Shown: in pieces, positions 23,466-33,633 of the stretch
Layout of the letters: each line of letters starts with the position of its first letter
How positions within the stretch are numbered: the first letter of the stretch is position 1
Source of the DNA: an uncultured Clostridia bacterium
GTDB taxonomy: Bacteria > Bacillota > Clostridia > Oscillospirales > Ruminococcaceae
Direction: 5' to 3'
Assembly (NCBI GenBank): GCA_944385905.1
Contig: CALWZA010000020.1
Location: forward strand, 1-49,730
DNA length: 49,730 nt
Program-made: the position numbers and the translations under genes
Notes under the pieces: generated by a model
Seen by the model: the letters and a program-made list of their open reading frames with translations, nothing else
Database searches by the model: none
What the model was told of the DNA's origin: nothing

Positions 23466-24497
23466 TTGGACGACCGAAAGCTAAAAATACTGTCGGCTGT
23501 CGTCGACGAGTATATAGTTACAGGTGAGCCTGTGGGCTCCAAAGCTATAATGAAATATGTAAATACCTCTTCGGCGACGATAAGAAACGAAATGGCAGAG
23601 CTTGAAAAGCAGGGATATCTTGAACAGCCGCATACATCAGCCGGGCGTGTCCCGACATATAACGGCTACCGCTTGTACGTTGACAGACTTGTCAAGACAA
23701 ACCCGCTTTCAAAAGAAGAAAAAGCGATGCTTGACGGAATGATTTTAACAGATGACCTTACAGAGGAGGGTCTTGTGCAGTCGGTGTCGGCGGCGCTTGC
23801 CGAGCTTACAAACTGCGCGGCGGTTGTTTCAACCTCAGTTCCGAAATTTTCGGTTATAACAAAGGTTGAGGTGATTCCTACAGGAAAGCGGATGTATGTG
23901 CTTTTGCTCATAACATCGTCGGGTTCAATAAAAAACAAAGTGTGCAGGCTTGAATTCGACCTTTCGTCGGAACAGCTTGAGTTTTTTGAAAACTTCATGA
24001 GGGAAAACCTTGAGGGCGTTTCGATTGACAGCCTTTCGGATGAAATGCTGAAAAAGCTCGAATCGGCAATGGGAACCTATCTTTTAACCCTGTCGCCGTT
24101 TGTCACGGGAATTTACGAGCTTTCAAAGGAAATGGCTCAGCAGAGCGTAGTGGTTGAGGGCGAGCGCAATCTGCTCACCTGCCGTGATTTTGACCAAAAC
24201 GAAATTATAAGATTTCTTGACAACAAAGAGGAGCTGAAACGAATTTTAGACCAGAGCTTTTCGGGACTTCACGTTATGTTTTCTGACGAAACCGACAGCT
24301 TTGTTATCGGAAATTCAAGTATAATAACCTCTCCGTTTTCAAAAGGAGGCAAAACAGCGGGGCATCTCGGAATCATAGGTCCGATGAGGCTTGATTATTC
24401 TAAGATTATCCCATATGTGGAGTATTTTACTCAGAAAATCTCCGATTTGATTTCGGACGACTATGAAGATGAGGAGGACGGATTCGATGGAAAATAA
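23466..24497 (+). CDS. hrcA: Heat-inducible transcription repressor HrcA
   Basis: This 343-residue repressor binds CIRCE and needs GroEL to stay folded, so misfolded protein titrates it and the operon is derepressed. The N-terminal winged helix is in DDRKLKILSAVVDEYI, GEPVGSKAI, and SSATIRNEMAELEKQGY; the GAF-like domain follows. I choose a TTG start at 23466: AGAGGTGA is 5 nt upstream, and the protein then begins like other HrcA sequences. The ATG at 23436 lacks a ribosome site and is only 6 nt after CIRCE. It overlaps grpE by 11 nt. Confidence 0.94.
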   Translation: MDDRKLKILSAVVDEYIVTGEPVGSKAIMKYVNTSSATIRNEMAELEKQGYLEQPHTSAGRVPTYNGYRLYVDRLVKTNPLSKEEKAMLDGMILTDDLTEEGLVQSVSAALAELTNCAAVVSTSVPKFSVITKVEVIPTGKRMYVLLLITSSGSIKNKVCRLEFDLSSEQLEFFENFMRENLEGVSIDSLSDEMLKKLESAMGTYLLTLSPFVTGIYELSKEMAQQSVVVEGERNLLTCRDFDQNEIIRFLDNKEELKRILDQSFSGLHVMFSDETDSFVIGNSSIITSPFSKGGKTAGHLGIIGPMRLDYSKIIPYVEYFTQKISDLISDDYEDEEDGFDGK

Positions 24498-25053
24498 AAA
24501 AACTGAGGAAGAAAACGAACAGATAAATAACGTAAACAGCGAGAAAGAAGAGGAGATAAAAAAAACAGATGAAAATTCCGAAACCGCGGAAAAGGCAAAG
24601 CCCGTGGAAGAAAGCGAAGAGGAAAAGCTGAAAAAAGAGCTTGATGAGACAAAAGACAGATATTTGAGGCTTATGGCCGAATATGATAACTTCAGAAAGC
24701 GTTCAGCCAAGGAAAAGGCTGAGATTTACTCTGACGCCGCGGCAAACACGATTTCACAGATACTTCCCGTTTATGATAATTTTGAACGAGCGCTTGCGAG
24801 CGAAACTTCAGAAGAAAGCTACAGACAGGGAGTTGAAATGATATTCAAGCAGTTTTCGGATATGCTCGCAAAGCTCGGAGTTGAGATTTTAAACCCTTTG
24901 GGAGAGGAATTCAACCCCGATATTGCAAACGCGGTCACACAGGTTTCGGACGAAAGCCTCGGAGAAAACGTGGTGGCGCAGGTTTTGCAGAAAGGCTATA
25001 AGCTGGGAGATAAGGTTATAAGATACGCAATGGTATCGGTGGCTAATCCGTAG
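24487..25053 (+). CDS. grpE: Nucleotide exchange factor GrpE
   Basis: This 188-residue co-chaperone releases ADP from DnaK. The first ~60 residues are a very acidic, charged extension rich in Glu and Lys. A long coiled coil follows (about 55-100, including RYLRLMAEYDNFRKR), then the beta domain with the end motif VLQKGYKLGDKVIRYAMVSV. GAGGAGGA is 8 nt before the ATG, within the end of hrcA. Confidence 0.96.
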   Translation: MENKKTEEENEQINNVNSEKEEEIKKTDENSETAEKAKPVEESEEEKLKKELDETKDRYLRLMAEYDNFRKRSAKEKAEIYSDAAANTISQILPVYDNFERALASETSEESYRQGVEMIFKQFSDMLAKLGVEILNPLGEEFNPDIANAVTQVSDESLGENVVAQVLQKGYKLGDKVIRYAMVSVANP

Positions 25054-25113
25054 CTAAACGGCTGATTTCAAACTTTATTTAAAATAAATATTAAAAGAAT
25101 GGAGATAATTTTT

Positions 25114-26958
25114 ATGTCAAAGATTATTGGTATTGACCTTGGTACAACAAACTCATGCGTTGCGGTTATGGAGGGCGGCGAAGCGGTCGTTATCCCTAAC
25201 AGCGAGGGCGCTAGAACTACTCCGTCGGTTGTCGGAGTTTCAAAAACAGGCGACAGACTTGTCGGTCAGGTTGCGAAAAGACAGGCTGTAACTAACTATG
25301 ACAACACTGTTATTTCTATCAAGAGACATATGGGAAGCGACTACAAGGCTCATATGGGCGGCAAGGAATACACTCCTCAGGAGATATCAGCTATGATTCT
25401 TCAGAAGCTCAAGGCTGACGCTGAAGCTTACCTCGGCGAAAAGGTAACAGACGCCGTTATCACGGTTCCTGCATACTTTACCGACGCACAGAGACAGGCT
25501 ACAAAGGACGCAGGTCAGATTGCGGGACTTAATGTAAGAAGAATTATCAACGAGCCGACAGCCGCCGCGCTTTCTTACGGTATCGACAAGGAAGAGGATC
25601 AGAAGGTCATGGTTTACGACCTCGGCGGAGGAACTTTCGACGTTTCAATCATCGAGATGGGCGACGGCGTTACCGAAGTTTTGGCAACGGCAGGAAACAA
25701 CCACCTCGGCGGAGACGATTTCGACCAGAGAATTATCGACTGGCTTATCTCTGAGTTTAAAAAGTCTGAGGGAATTGACCTTTCAAACGACAAGATGGCT
25801 ATGCAGAGACTTAAGGAAGCCGCTGAAAAGGCTAAAATTGAGCTTTCATCAACAACTTCCACACAAATCAACCTCCCGTTCATCACTGCCGACGCGACCG
25901 GTGCAAAGCACCTCGATATGACTCTTACTCAGGCAAAGTTCAACGAGCTTACCGCAGACCTTGTTGAGTCGACAATGGGACCTGTACGTCAGGCTCTTTC
26001 GGACAGCGGACTTACAACTGCTGATCTTAACAAGGTTCTTATGGTCGGCGGTTCGTCAAGAATTCCGGCTGTTGTAGAGGCTGTCAAGAAGTTTATCGGC
26101 AAAGAGCCGTTTAAGGGAATTAATCCGGACGAGTGCGTAGCTTTGGGCGCCGCATATCAGGCGGGTGTTCTCGCCGGAGACGTCAAGGACGGACTTCTGC
26201 TTCTTGATGTTACACCGCTTTCACTCGGACTTGAGACAATGGGCGGCGTATGCACAAAGATCATTGAAAGAAACACAACTATTCCTACAAAGAAATCTCA
26301 GATTTTCTCAACCGCCGCGGACAATCAGTCGGCTGTTGACATCAACGTTCTTCAGGGTGAAAGAGAGTTCGCGAAGGACAACAAGCAGCTCGGTATGTTC
26401 CGTCTTGACGGTATCGCTCCGGCTCCGAGAGGAGTTCCTCAGATTGAAGTAACATTCGATATCGACGCGAACGGTATTGTCCATGTTTCAGCTAAGGACC
26501 TCGGAACAGGCAAGGAGCAGGATATTACAATCACTTCTTCTACAAACATGTCCAAGGAGGATATAGACAAGGCTGTTAAGGAAGCTGAGAGATTTGCCGC
26601 TGAGGACAAGAAGAAGAAAGAGGAAGTTGACGCGAGAAACCAGGCTGACCAGATGGTATTCCAGTGCAAGAAGGCGCTCGGCGATTTCGGAGACAAGGTT
26701 TCCGCATCTGATAAGTCTGACTGCGAGGCTAAAATTTCCGCTCTTGAGGAAGCTCTCAAGGGAACTGATATTGAGGCTGTAAAGGCTAAGTCAAAAGAGC
26801 TTGAAACCACATTCCAGGCTATCGCCACAAAGGTTTACCAGCAGGCAGGAGCTTCGCAGGGCAATCCGAATATGGGCGGCAATGCAGGAGCGGCAGGCGC
26901 TGACGGAGGCCACAAGGACGACAACGTAGTTGACGCTGAGTTTACAGACGCGAACTAA
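25114..26958 (+). CDS. dnaK: Hsp70 chaperone DnaK
   Basis: The 614-residue Hsp70 binds exposed hydrophobic segments of unfolded proteins in an ATP-driven cycle with DnaJ and GrpE. The start [19 protein letters not shown], the phosphate-2 motif [11 protein letters not shown], and GGSSRIP are all intact. The substrate-binding domain begins near residue 370. The tail has a Gly/Ala-rich stretch then an acidic end, [13 protein letters not shown]. The start at 25114 is preceded by GGAGAT; an upstream in-frame start at 25099 is not used. The gap to grpE is 60 nt. Confidence 0.98.
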   Translation: MSKIIGIDLGTTNSCVAVMEGGEAVVIPNSEGARTTPSVVGVSKTGDRLVGQVAKRQAVTNYDNTVISIKRHMGSDYKAHMGGKEYTPQEISAMILQKLKADAEAYLGEKVTDAVITVPAYFTDAQRQATKDAGQIAGLNVRRIINEPTAAALSYGIDKEEDQKVMVYDLGGGTFDVSIIEMGDGVTEVLATAGNNHLGGDDFDQRIIDWLISEFKKSEGIDLSNDKMAMQRLKEAAEKAKIELSSTTSTQINLPFITADATGAKHLDMTLTQAKFNELTADLVESTMGPVRQALSDSGLTTADLNKVLMVGGSSRIPAVVEAVKKFIGKEPFKGINPDECVALGAAYQAGVLAGDVKDGLLLLDVTPLSLGLETMGGVCTKIIERNTTIPTKKSQIFSTAADNQSAVDINVLQGEREFAKDNKQLGMFRLDGIAPAPRGVPQIEVTFDIDANGIVHVSAKDLGTGKEQDITITSSTNMSKEDIDKAVKEAERFAAEDKKKKEEVDARNQADQMVFQCKKALGDFGDKVSASDKSDCEAKISALEEALKGTDIEAVKAKSKELETTFQAIATKVYQQAGASQGNPNMGGNAGAAGADGGHKDDNVVDAEFTDAN

Positions 26959-26974
26959 CAAGTCAAACGCATAA

Positions 26975-27026
26975 GGGCATATATTTCGGCTGACGGTATG
27001 GCTGTCAGCCTATTGCCTATATTTTT
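26975..27026 (+). terminator. Hairpin between dnaK and dnaJ, possible partial terminator
   Basis: GGCTGAC (26988-26994) pairs with GTCAGCC (27004-27010), with an outer GGCA/TGCC pair, followed by a short ATTTTT. Such hairpins can lower dnaJ transcript relative to dnaK or protect the dnaK end. Confidence 0.5.
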
Positions 27027-27051
27027 GCTTACACCGAAAGGAACAAGATAA

Positions 27052-28203
27052 ATGGCAGACAAAAGAGATTATTACGAGGTGCTCGGCGTTTCCAGAAGCG
27101 CAAGCGAGGAAGAAATCAAAAAAGCTTTCCACAAGCTTGCCCGAAAATATCACCCTGATATGCATCCCGGCGACACCGAATGTGAAGCAAAATTCAAAGA
27201 AATAAACGAAGCCTATGAGGTCCTTTCAGATAAGGATAAAAAGGCGAAGTATGACCGGTTCGGCTTTGCGGGAGTAGACCCGAGCTACTCAGCCGGAGCA
27301 GGCGGCGCAGACGGCGGTTTCGGAGGCTTCGGCGGTTTCGGAGACGTCGGAGACATTTTTGAGAGCTTTTTCGGCGGAGGCTTCGGAACAAGCTCAAGGC
27401 AAAATCCCAACTCACCGAGAAGGGGTCAGGATTTGAGAGCCAACCTCACTATAGACTTTATGGAAGCCTGCAAGGGAAAGAAAACAGAGGTAAAAATAAG
27501 CCGTCTTGACATCTGCCCGGAATGTCACGGAAGCGGAGCAAAACCCGGAACTTCTCCGACAACCTGTCCTGACTGCCACGGAACGGGAACGGTAAAGGTT
27601 TCTCAGAGAACTCCTTTCGGAATGATAAATTCAACAAGAGTTTGCTCACGCTGCGGAGGCAAGGGCAAGACGATAAACGACCCGTGTACGAGATGTATGG
27701 GACAAGGCAGGGTAAAGGCTCAGTATACAAAGGAAATTGAAATACCTGCCGGTATTGACAACGGTCAGACGCTCAGAGTCGCCGGCGGCGGCGACTGCGG
27801 AATTAACGGCGGCGGCTACGGCGACCTCAACATAAATATAACGGTTCGTCCCGACCCGATTTTCGCCCGCGAAGGCTTTGATATCAGCACCGAAGTCCCG
27901 ATTACCTATGCTCAGGCAACACTCGGCGATGAAATAGTCGTTCCGACAATCGACGGAAACGTCAAATACACCGTTCCTGAGGGAACTCAGACAGGCACGG
28001 TTTTCAGACTTAAAGGCAAGGGAATCAAAAAGCTTTATCGTCAGGAGCGCGGAGACCACTATGTAAAGGTAAACGTCGAGATTCCGAGAAATCTATCAAA
28101 GAAGCAGGCTGATCTTTTGAGAGAGTTTGAAAAATCGCTTGACGACAAGAATTATCAAAAGCGTAAGGGCTTTTTTGACAGGCTAAAGGAAAGCTTCAGC
28201 TGA
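27052..28203 (+). CDS. dnaJ: Hsp40 co-chaperone DnaJ
   Basis: This 383-residue type I Hsp40 delivers substrates to DnaK and stimulates its ATPase. The J domain (1-70) contains the essential HPD in [11 protein letters not shown] Gly/Phe-rich region follows (about 75-125). The zinc-binding region has four CxxCxGxG repeats: [24 protein letters not shown] and CTRCMGQG. The C-terminal substrate-binding domains follow. GAAAGGAA is upstream of the ATG. A strong terminator closes the operon. Confidence 0.97.
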   Translation: MADKRDYYEVLGVSRSASEEEIKKAFHKLARKYHPDMHPGDTECEAKFKEINEAYEVLSDKDKKAKYDRFGFAGVDPSYSAGAGGADGGFGGFGGFGDVGDIFESFFGGGFGTSSRQNPNSPRRGQDLRANLTIDFMEACKGKKTEVKISRLDICPECHGSGAKPGTSPTTCPDCHGTGTVKVSQRTPFGMINSTRVCSRCGGKGKTINDPCTRCMGQGRVKAQYTKEIEIPAGIDNGQTLRVAGGGDCGINGGGYGDLNINITVRPDPIFAREGFDISTEVPITYAQATLGDEIVVPTIDGNVKYTVPEGTQTGTVFRLKGKGIKKLYRQERGDHYVKVNVEIPRNLSKKQADLLREFEKSLDDKNYQKRKGFFDRLKESFS

Positions 28204-28230
28204 CTGAAATAAACACACTCGGCTTTAATT

Positions 28231-28266
28231 AAAAACACGGAGCAGATTTAAATGCTCCGTGTTTTT
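28231..28266. terminator. Bidirectional terminator after dnaJ
   Basis: A perfect 14-bp stem, AAAAACACGGAGCA (28231-28244) and TGCTCCGTGTTTTT (28253-28266), has A5 and T5 at its ends, so it can stop both converging operons. Confidence 0.93.
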
Positions 28267-28303
28267 GTTTATGTAAATACCTTTGCAAAACTGTTTTAAT
28301 CTT

Positions 28304-29641
28304 TTACAAAGAATTTTCGCTGTTATTCTGCCCGGGCTCAGCGCCGTTTACGGCTACCGATATTTCAAGAGCCATCGTGTCGTTGGCATGAGTTACGGTT
28401 ATTGAAAGATTTTTATACTCAATCTTTTGTCCCTCATCGGGAATGTTTCCGCAAAGCTCGGTCAGCCAGCCGTTTACGGTAGTAGCTTCGGTTTCCTCAT
28501 CGGGTTCAAGCCCAAAAAACTCGAAAAATTCCTCAATGGGGGCTGTGCAAAGCACGCTGTAAGTGTTGTCTTTGGTTTTAACAATGTTTTCGACCGCTTC
28601 GTCAAGCTCATCCCAGATTTCTCCGACAAGCTCCTCAAGAATATCCTCGATAGTTACGATTCCCGATGTTTCGCCGTATTCGTTCACAACGACCACTATG
28701 TGATTATGCTCGGTCTGCATAGACTTTAAAAGAGTATCGATATGTATGCTTTCGGGGACGAACACAGGCTGATGCATCGCCGACTCAAGTGTAAAACCGG
28801 GCTGACTGCGCTTCAAAAGATAATCTCTTGTATAGAGAATTCCTATTATGCTGTCTGAGGATTCCGAGTATACGGGGATTCGTGAGTATCCCTCCTCGGT
28901 AATTGTTTTCATGATTTCATCGTCCGAGGCGTCGGAAAGAATTGATACAACCGCCTTTTTAGGCGTCATAACGTCCTCGGCAGTCAACCTGTCAAGCTTG
29001 AATACGTTTTTGATATATTCGATATCGTTTTGATTAAGCGAACCCTCGTCGGCGCCGGCGTCAAGCATCAGAACAATATCCTCTTCAGAAACCGGGTCTT
29101 CCTTGGCGTTAGGGTCGATTCCGAAAAGTCTGAGAACGACGTTTGTAGAGGCAGTCAGCAGCCAGATTATCGGCTTCAGAACGCACGCCAGAACAGATAT
29201 TACTCCGCACACGTATTCGGCAAGCTTTTCCTTGTTCCTCATAGCTATCCGCTTAGGAACGAGCTCGCCCAAAACAAGGGTAAAATAGGACAGAATAAGG
29301 GTTATGACTACAACGGCGGCAGTGTTGACAGCACCGGCGTAGGAACTTGAAAGATTGAATTTCGCCGAGACAAATCCCGAAAGGCGCTCGGCAAAGTTGT
29401 CGGCGGCAAAAGCGGAGCCTAAAAATCCGGCAAGAGTAATGCCTATCTGAATAGTTGAAAGAAAGCGTGTTGGCTGTTCTATCATTTTAAGCATTTTTGC
29501 GGCTTTTTTATCTCCGCTTTCCGCACGGGATTTAACCTTTTTTTCATTAAGAGAGATAACCGCGATTTCGGTTGCGGCGAAAAAAGCGTTAAGAACAATA
29601 AGTATAAGCTGTAAAAGAAGTTGTTTTAAAATATCAGACAT
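28304..29641 (-). CDS. CNNM/CorC-type (HlyC) membrane protein with CBS domains
   Basis: This 445-residue protein has the CNNM transmembrane domain (DUF21, about 1-180), with four hydrophobic segments, then a tandem CBS pair (about 215-335, VMTPKKAVVSI and GILYTRDYLL), then a C-terminal CorC_HlyC domain. EYGETSGIVTIEDILEELVG is the typical CBS2 block. Proteins of this family have been linked to magnesium or cobalt efflux; the older name haemolysin is misleading. GGAGG is 7 nt upstream of the ATG. Confidence 0.93.
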   Translation of the reverse strand: MSDILKQLLLQLILIVLNAFFAATEIAVISLNEKKVKSRAESGDKKAAKMLKMIEQPTRFLSTIQIGITLAGFLGSAFAADNFAERLSGFVSAKFNLSSSYAGAVNTAAVVVITLILSYFTLVLGELVPKRIAMRNKEKLAEYVCGVISVLACVLKPIIWLLTASTNVVLRLFGIDPNAKEDPVSEEDIVLMLDAGADEGSLNQNDIEYIKNVFKLDRLTAEDVMTPKKAVVSILSDASDDEIMKTITEEGYSRIPVYSESSDSIIGILYTRDYLLKRSQPGFTLESAMHQPVFVPESIHIDTLLKSMQTEHNHIVVVVNEYGETSGIVTIEDILEELVGEIWDELDEAVENIVKTKDNTYSVLCTAPIEEFFEFFGLEPDEETEATTVNGWLTELCGNIPDEGQKIEYKNLSITVTHANDTMALEISVAVNGAEPGQNNSENSL

Positions 29642-29681
29642 AAAAGCCTCCGAAAATATAAATTAGCTTGAATTAGTTTGA

Positions 29682-29728
29682 AAAACAGCTGTCAGTTTAA
29701 ATCTCTGCATCTAAACCGAAAGCTGTTT
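29682..29728 (-). terminator. Probable terminator after the Na/Pi cotransporter gene
   Basis: AAACAGCT and AGCTGTTT, at 29721-29728 and 29683-29690, form a stem on the minus strand followed by TTTTC. An inner CTAAA/TTTAG pair also exists. It lies about 120 nt downstream of the stop codon. Confidence 0.45.
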
Positions 29729-29847
29729 AGATTTCCTAATCCTTGTTTATATTTTTTGAGAAGCTTTTTTACTGTAACCGTGATTTCTCTACTTCGGGGG
29801 AGGGGATCCAAAAAAACCATCGCCTTTCTTTTTATTCAAATTATATT

Positions 29848-31596
29848 TTATTTAACCGAAAGATATTTATCAGCATATACGGAATACTGCTGTTTAAAAT
29901 AAGGGTCGTCTGTTTTCATATTGCGGAGAGACTCGTGGATATTCAGGTTGTTTTCGGCAGCGTCGATAACACAGCCGGCTATATTTGAGCAGTGATCGGA
30001 GGTGCGCTCAAGGTTTGTCAGAATATCAGACCACACAAAGCCTGTCTCAATGCTGCACGATCCTTGCTGAAGCCTGAGTATGTGACTTGTGCGCATCTGT
30101 TCTTTCAGGCTGTCGATAACCTGTTCGAGAGGCTCGACTTCAGCCGCAGATTTGGTGTCTTTATTTACAAAAGCTTTAAGCGAAAGGTCAAGTATTTCGT
30201 AAACGGCGGCGGAGAGATTTTTAAGCTCGGACAAAGCCGCGGGAGAAAGAGACAGATTTTTATTTTTAAGCTCCTCTGCCGAATCGACAAGGTTTACGGC
30301 ATGGTCGGAAATTCTCTCAAGGTCGCCGATAACCTTGTGAAGCATGGCGGCGTCGGCGCTGTGGCTGTTGTCGACCTGACGGGCGCTCAGTTTTACAAGA
30401 TATGTTCCGATGATATCCTCATAGTGGTCGCTTTTATCTTCTATTTCCCTGACTGATTTCGCCAAATCCTTTGAATAATCCGTCAGACAGCGTATACCGC
30501 TTTTAAGAGCCGACACAGAATCTTTAGCCATGTCGCATGCAAGGCTGTAGCAGCGGTCGAGAGCAACCGCCGGAGTGTTGAGCAAGCGCTCGTCAAGCTC
30601 CGCGAAGGTGTCGGGAGTTTTGCTGTCGGGAACAAGCTTGTAAGCAAGCTTTTCCAAAAGGGACGACATAGGCAGAAGAATAATTGTACATAGAATGTTG
30701 AACGACGAGTGAGCGATTGCTATTCCCGAGCGTGTAGCGGCTTGATCAAACAAAGCCGGGGCAAAAACAGCGTTTACGATGCTGTATACGGTAAGCCAAA
30801 CAGCGGTTCCGATTACGTTGAACGAAAGGTGAACCAAAGCCGCTCTTTTGGCGTTTCTGTTTGTACCGAAAGAGGATAAAATAGCCGTGATGCAGGTACC
30901 GATATTTTGTCCCATGATAATAGGCACAGCCGCTCCGAAGGTGACCTGTCCTGTTACGGTGAGAGCCTGGAGGATACCTACCGACGCCGAGCTTGACTGG
31001 ATAATCGCGGTTAAAATTGTTCCCGCGGCGACGCCGAGAATAGGATTTTTAAACATTACGAAAAGATTTCTGAATGAGGGAACGTCGGCAAGACCGGATA
31101 CTGCGTCTGTCATTGCTTCCATTCCGAACATCAAAACAGCGAAGCCGAGAAGAATGGTTCCCGTATCCTTTTTCTGATTGCTTTTGCAGAACATATAAAG
31201 AACTATTCCGATTAAGGCGAGAACGGGAGTGAACGACGAGGGCTTAAGAAGCTTTATAAATACGTTGTCGCTTTCAATTCCGCCGAGGCTTAGAATCCAA
31301 GCGGTGACGGTAGTTCCGATATTGGCGCCCATAATGACGTTTATAGCCTGCTTAAGAGTCATAAGTCCTGAGTTTACAAAGCCGACGACCATGACCGTTG
31401 TCGCCGATGAGCTTTGAATTACCGAGGTTACTCCCAAGCCGGTAAAAAGTCCCGCAAGCTTGTTCGTAGTCAGTTTTCCAAGGAGAACCTGAAGTTTGCT
31501 TCCGGCGCGTCTTTCGAGGGCTTCACCCATTACGTTCATTCCGAACAAAAACAGGCACAAGCCTCCGATTAAGGTCAATCCGTCAAAAATGCTCAT
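29848..31596 (-). CDS. Na/Pi cotransporter family protein with PhoU domain
   Basis: The 582-residue protein is a NptA/YjbB-type sodium-phosphate symporter-like membrane protein. The two inverted repeats carry the twin motif VIQSSSATTV (about 60-70) and IQSSSASVG (about 197), the sodium and phosphate site. The C-terminal part, from about residue 335, is a PhoU-like helical domain, beginning near the segment LDRCYSLACDM. In E. coli YjbB exports phosphate, so the direction is open here. It is followed by the CorC gene on the same strand, 206 nt away, with its own probable terminator. Confidence 0.92.
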   Translation of the reverse strand: MSIFDGLTLIGGLCLFLFGMNVMGEALERRAGSKLQVLLGKLTTNKLAGLFTGLGVTSVIQSSSATTVMVVGFVNSGLMTLKQAINVIMGANIGTTVTAWILSLGGIESDNVFIKLLKPSSFTPVLALIGIVLYMFCKSNQKKDTGTILLGFAVLMFGMEAMTDAVSGLADVPSFRNLFVMFKNPILGVAAGTILTAIIQSSSASVGILQALTVTGQVTFGAAVPIIMGQNIGTCITAILSSFGTNRNAKRAALVHLSFNVIGTAVWLTVYSIVNAVFAPALFDQAATRSGIAIAHSSFNILCTIILLPMSSLLEKLAYKLVPDSKTPDTFAELDERLLNTPAVALDRCYSLACDMAKDSVSALKSGIRCLTDYSKDLAKSVREIEDKSDHYEDIIGTYLVKLSARQVDNSHSADAAMLHKVIGDLERISDHAVNLVDSAEELKNKNLSLSPAALSELKNLSAAVYEILDLSLKAFVNKDTKSAAEVEPLEQVIDSLKEQMRTSHILRLQQGSCSIETGFVWSDILTNLERTSDHCSNIAGCVIDAAENNLNIHESLRNMKTDDPYFKQQYSVYADKYLSVK

Positions 31597-31770
31597 AAAG
31601 TATACCTGCCTTTATGTATTTGTTTTATGTGTCTTAATACTGCAAAGCCTTGAAGCCGCAGAAAAAACAAACTCGCCGAAAACCGCAAATCGCGGATTCG
31701 ACCGTATTCCTATAAATAATAGCATTTTTTCAGCAAAGATTCAGTAAATAAATCGTAAAGAATATATTAA

Positions 31771-32481
31771 TTATTCCTTGTCGGCGTTCATGCGGTAGCC
31801 TACTCCCAGCTCGTTGATGATATAATTGTTTTCACCGATTCGGGTGCCGAACTTTTTGCGGATATTCGCCATATTGACCTGAAGCTTTTTAACGCTTCCC
31901 TCGTGGGTATGTCCCCATATCGCTTTGATTATGGAAGAGTAAGTCATAACCTTTCCGCAGTGTTCTGATAAAAAGGCGACGATGTTGTATTCGGTCTGCG
32001 TCAGCTTGATTTCGTTTTCCCTGATAAAAATCCGGCGGGCGTCGTAGTCGATGACAAGGTCGTGCAAAGTAAATTTTCCTCCGGGAAGCTTTCCCTCGTT
32101 TGAGCTGTGTCGGCTTGTGCGAAGGGCTGAGCGAACTCTCGCGAGAAGCTCCGCAGAACCGAACGGTTTTGTAACATAGTCGTTTGCGCCCATGTCAAGA
32201 GCAGTCACCTTGTCACGCTCGTCGGAGCGGGCGGAAAGAACTATAACAGGGGTAAGCGAGCTTTTTCTCACCGATTCAAGCAGGCAAAGACCGTCGGCGT
32301 CGGGCAGCCCGAGGTCGAGAATAATCAGGTCGGGAAGATGAGACAAAAACATCATCTGAGCTTCCGAGCAGGTTTTTGCTATAACCGTGTGATAACCTGC
32401 CGTTTCAAGCATGGTCGCGACAAGATTTCTGATGTTGTTTTCGTCTTCAACCAAAAGAATTTTGTATTTGTTATTGTTCAT
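31771..32481 (-). CDS. KdpE-like response regulator
   Basis: This 236-residue OmpR/PhoB-family regulator has a receiver domain (1-120) with acidic pocket ED and phospho-acceptor Asp56 in IILDLGLPD. The winged-helix DNA-binding domain begins near 135 and ends with NYIINELGVGYRM. The sequence is closest in pattern to KdpE (LGLPDADGLCLLE, VLSARSDERDKVTALDMGANDYVTKPF). Its start, with GGAGG upstream, overlaps the end of the histidine kinase by 11 nt. No kdpFABC genes are in the window, so the target is unknown. Confidence 0.9.
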   Translation of the reverse strand: MNNNKYKILLVEDENNIRNLVATMLETAGYHTVIAKTCSEAQMMFLSHLPDLIILDLGLPDADGLCLLESVRKSSLTPVIVLSARSDERDKVTALDMGANDYVTKPFGSAELLARVRSALRTSRHSSNEGKLPGGKFTLHDLVIDYDARRIFIRENEIKLTQTEYNIVAFLSEHCGKVMTYSSIIKAIWGHTHEGSVKKLQVNMANIRKKFGTRIGENNYIINELGVGYRMNADKE

Positions 32482-33535
32482 CGTTTAGATCCTCCGTGTC
32501 AAGAGCAAAGCGAAAAACAGCTCCTTTGGATTTTGAGTTTTCGGCGCTTATATTTCCGCCGTGAGCCTTGATTATCGTAGCGCATACAGATAAGCCTATG
32601 CCTGTGTTTCGTTTGTTTCCGTCGGCAGGATTTTCATTGCTGTCAAAATAACCGCTGAAAATATGTTTAAGCCTGTCTTCCCTGATTCCGCACCCGTTGT
32701 CCTTTATTTCAAAAACAGCCTGTTTGCCTAAAGTAAAAACCTTCAGCGAAAGCTCGGTCATACCCTCAGCGTGAGTGACCGCGTTTTCAAGAATGTTGAT
32801 AATAACCTGCTCAATTAAAATAGCGTCCATGGGAATAATAACAATATCGTCCGGAATATCCAAAGATATGCTCTGCAAAGGGTATCGTTTTTTGAATTTG
32901 AGTATAACCGAGTCGATAAGCTCGTCCAAAACGGTGGGGGTTTTGATTATTTTAACCTTTCCGCTGTCAATACGTGTGATTGAAAGCAGGTTTTCAACCA
33001 TCCGCATAAGCCATTCCGAGTCCTCTTTAATGCCGTTTAGCATTGTAATCTGCTGCTGCTCGGAGAGACTTTGCCTGCTTTCGAGCAAAGCGGAGCTTGA
33101 ACCGTAAATGGTTGTGAGAGGGGTGCGCAAATCGTGGGAAACCGCCCTCAGAAGGTTTGCCCTCATTCTTTCCTTATCCCCCTCCGCCTTGATAGCCTCG
33201 TGCTTTTTGACTTTTGTAGTGAGCGCGCTTGTCAAAACGGCTATGATTATCATTATCACAGCCGAAATAATATTTGCCGAAATAGTGAAATTGATTGCGA
33301 AAAACGGGAATGTAAATGCGTAATTTACGGCTAAGGTGCTTATAAAAGCCGAAACTATACCGTATATATACCCGTCGGTGAGCAGAGAGGTTAAAAAGAC
33401 CGCGAAAACAAAAACCGTGGCTACGTGTTCCTTGACTTTTAAAGCATCGTGCAGAACGAGTCCGAGCAAAAACGATACGCAAAGAATCAGCAGGGTTATA
33501 AGAGAGTTTTTTATGTACGGCGAAAGTTTTTTCAT
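32471..33535 (-). CDS. KdpD-type histidine kinase lacking the N-terminal sensor
   Basis: The 354-residue protein is the C-terminal half of a KdpD: four membrane helices (DUF4118, about 10-110), then HisKA with His134 in AVSHDLRTPL, and HATPase_c with DNGCGI and NTGIGLSV. The full KdpD of E. coli is about 890 residues and has an N-terminal KdpD/USP sensory part of about 400 residues that is entirely missing here. Such short forms are common in clostridia. AAGGAG precedes the ATG. The pair's neighbour is the Na/Pi-PhoU gene downstream, not a potassium pump. Confidence 0.9.
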   Translation of the reverse strand: MKKLSPYIKNSLITLLILCVSFLLGLVLHDALKVKEHVATVFVFAVFLTSLLTDGYIYGIVSAFISTLAVNYAFTFPFFAINFTISANIISAVIMIIIAVLTSALTTKVKKHEAIKAEGDKERMRANLLRAVSHDLRTPLTTIYGSSSALLESRQSLSEQQQITMLNGIKEDSEWLMRMVENLLSITRIDSGKVKIIKTPTVLDELIDSVILKFKKRYPLQSISLDIPDDIVIIPMDAILIEQVIINILENAVTHAEGMTELSLKVFTLGKQAVFEIKDNGCGIREDRLKHIFSGYFDSNENPADGNKRNTGIGLSVCATIIKAHGGNISAENSKSKGAVFRFALDTEDLNDEQ

Positions 33536-33564
33536 GTCGGTTCTCCTTACGGTATGTCGGCTAT

Positions 33565-33570
33565 ATTATA
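33565..33570 (-). promoter_or_regulatory. Extended -10 of the KdpDE-like pair
   Basis: On the minus strand ATGCTATAAT gives a perfect TATAAT with an upstream TGn element. No good -35 is seen at 17 bp, as expected for an extended -10 promoter. Confidence 0.55.
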
Positions 33571-33633
33571 GCATATCACGGATTAAGACGCGGTAAAAAT
33601 TATGGCGAAAACCGAAAAAACGGACAGCCTAAG

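Noticed and set aside
25054-25113. A second CIRCE before dnaK
   Set aside because: The 60-nt gap contains no TTAGCACTC or GAGTGCTAA sequence.
28304-29641. Haemolysin
   Set aside because: The HlyC/TlyC name comes from an old annotation. The CNNM plus CBS plus CorC_HlyC architecture indicates an ion-handling membrane protein.
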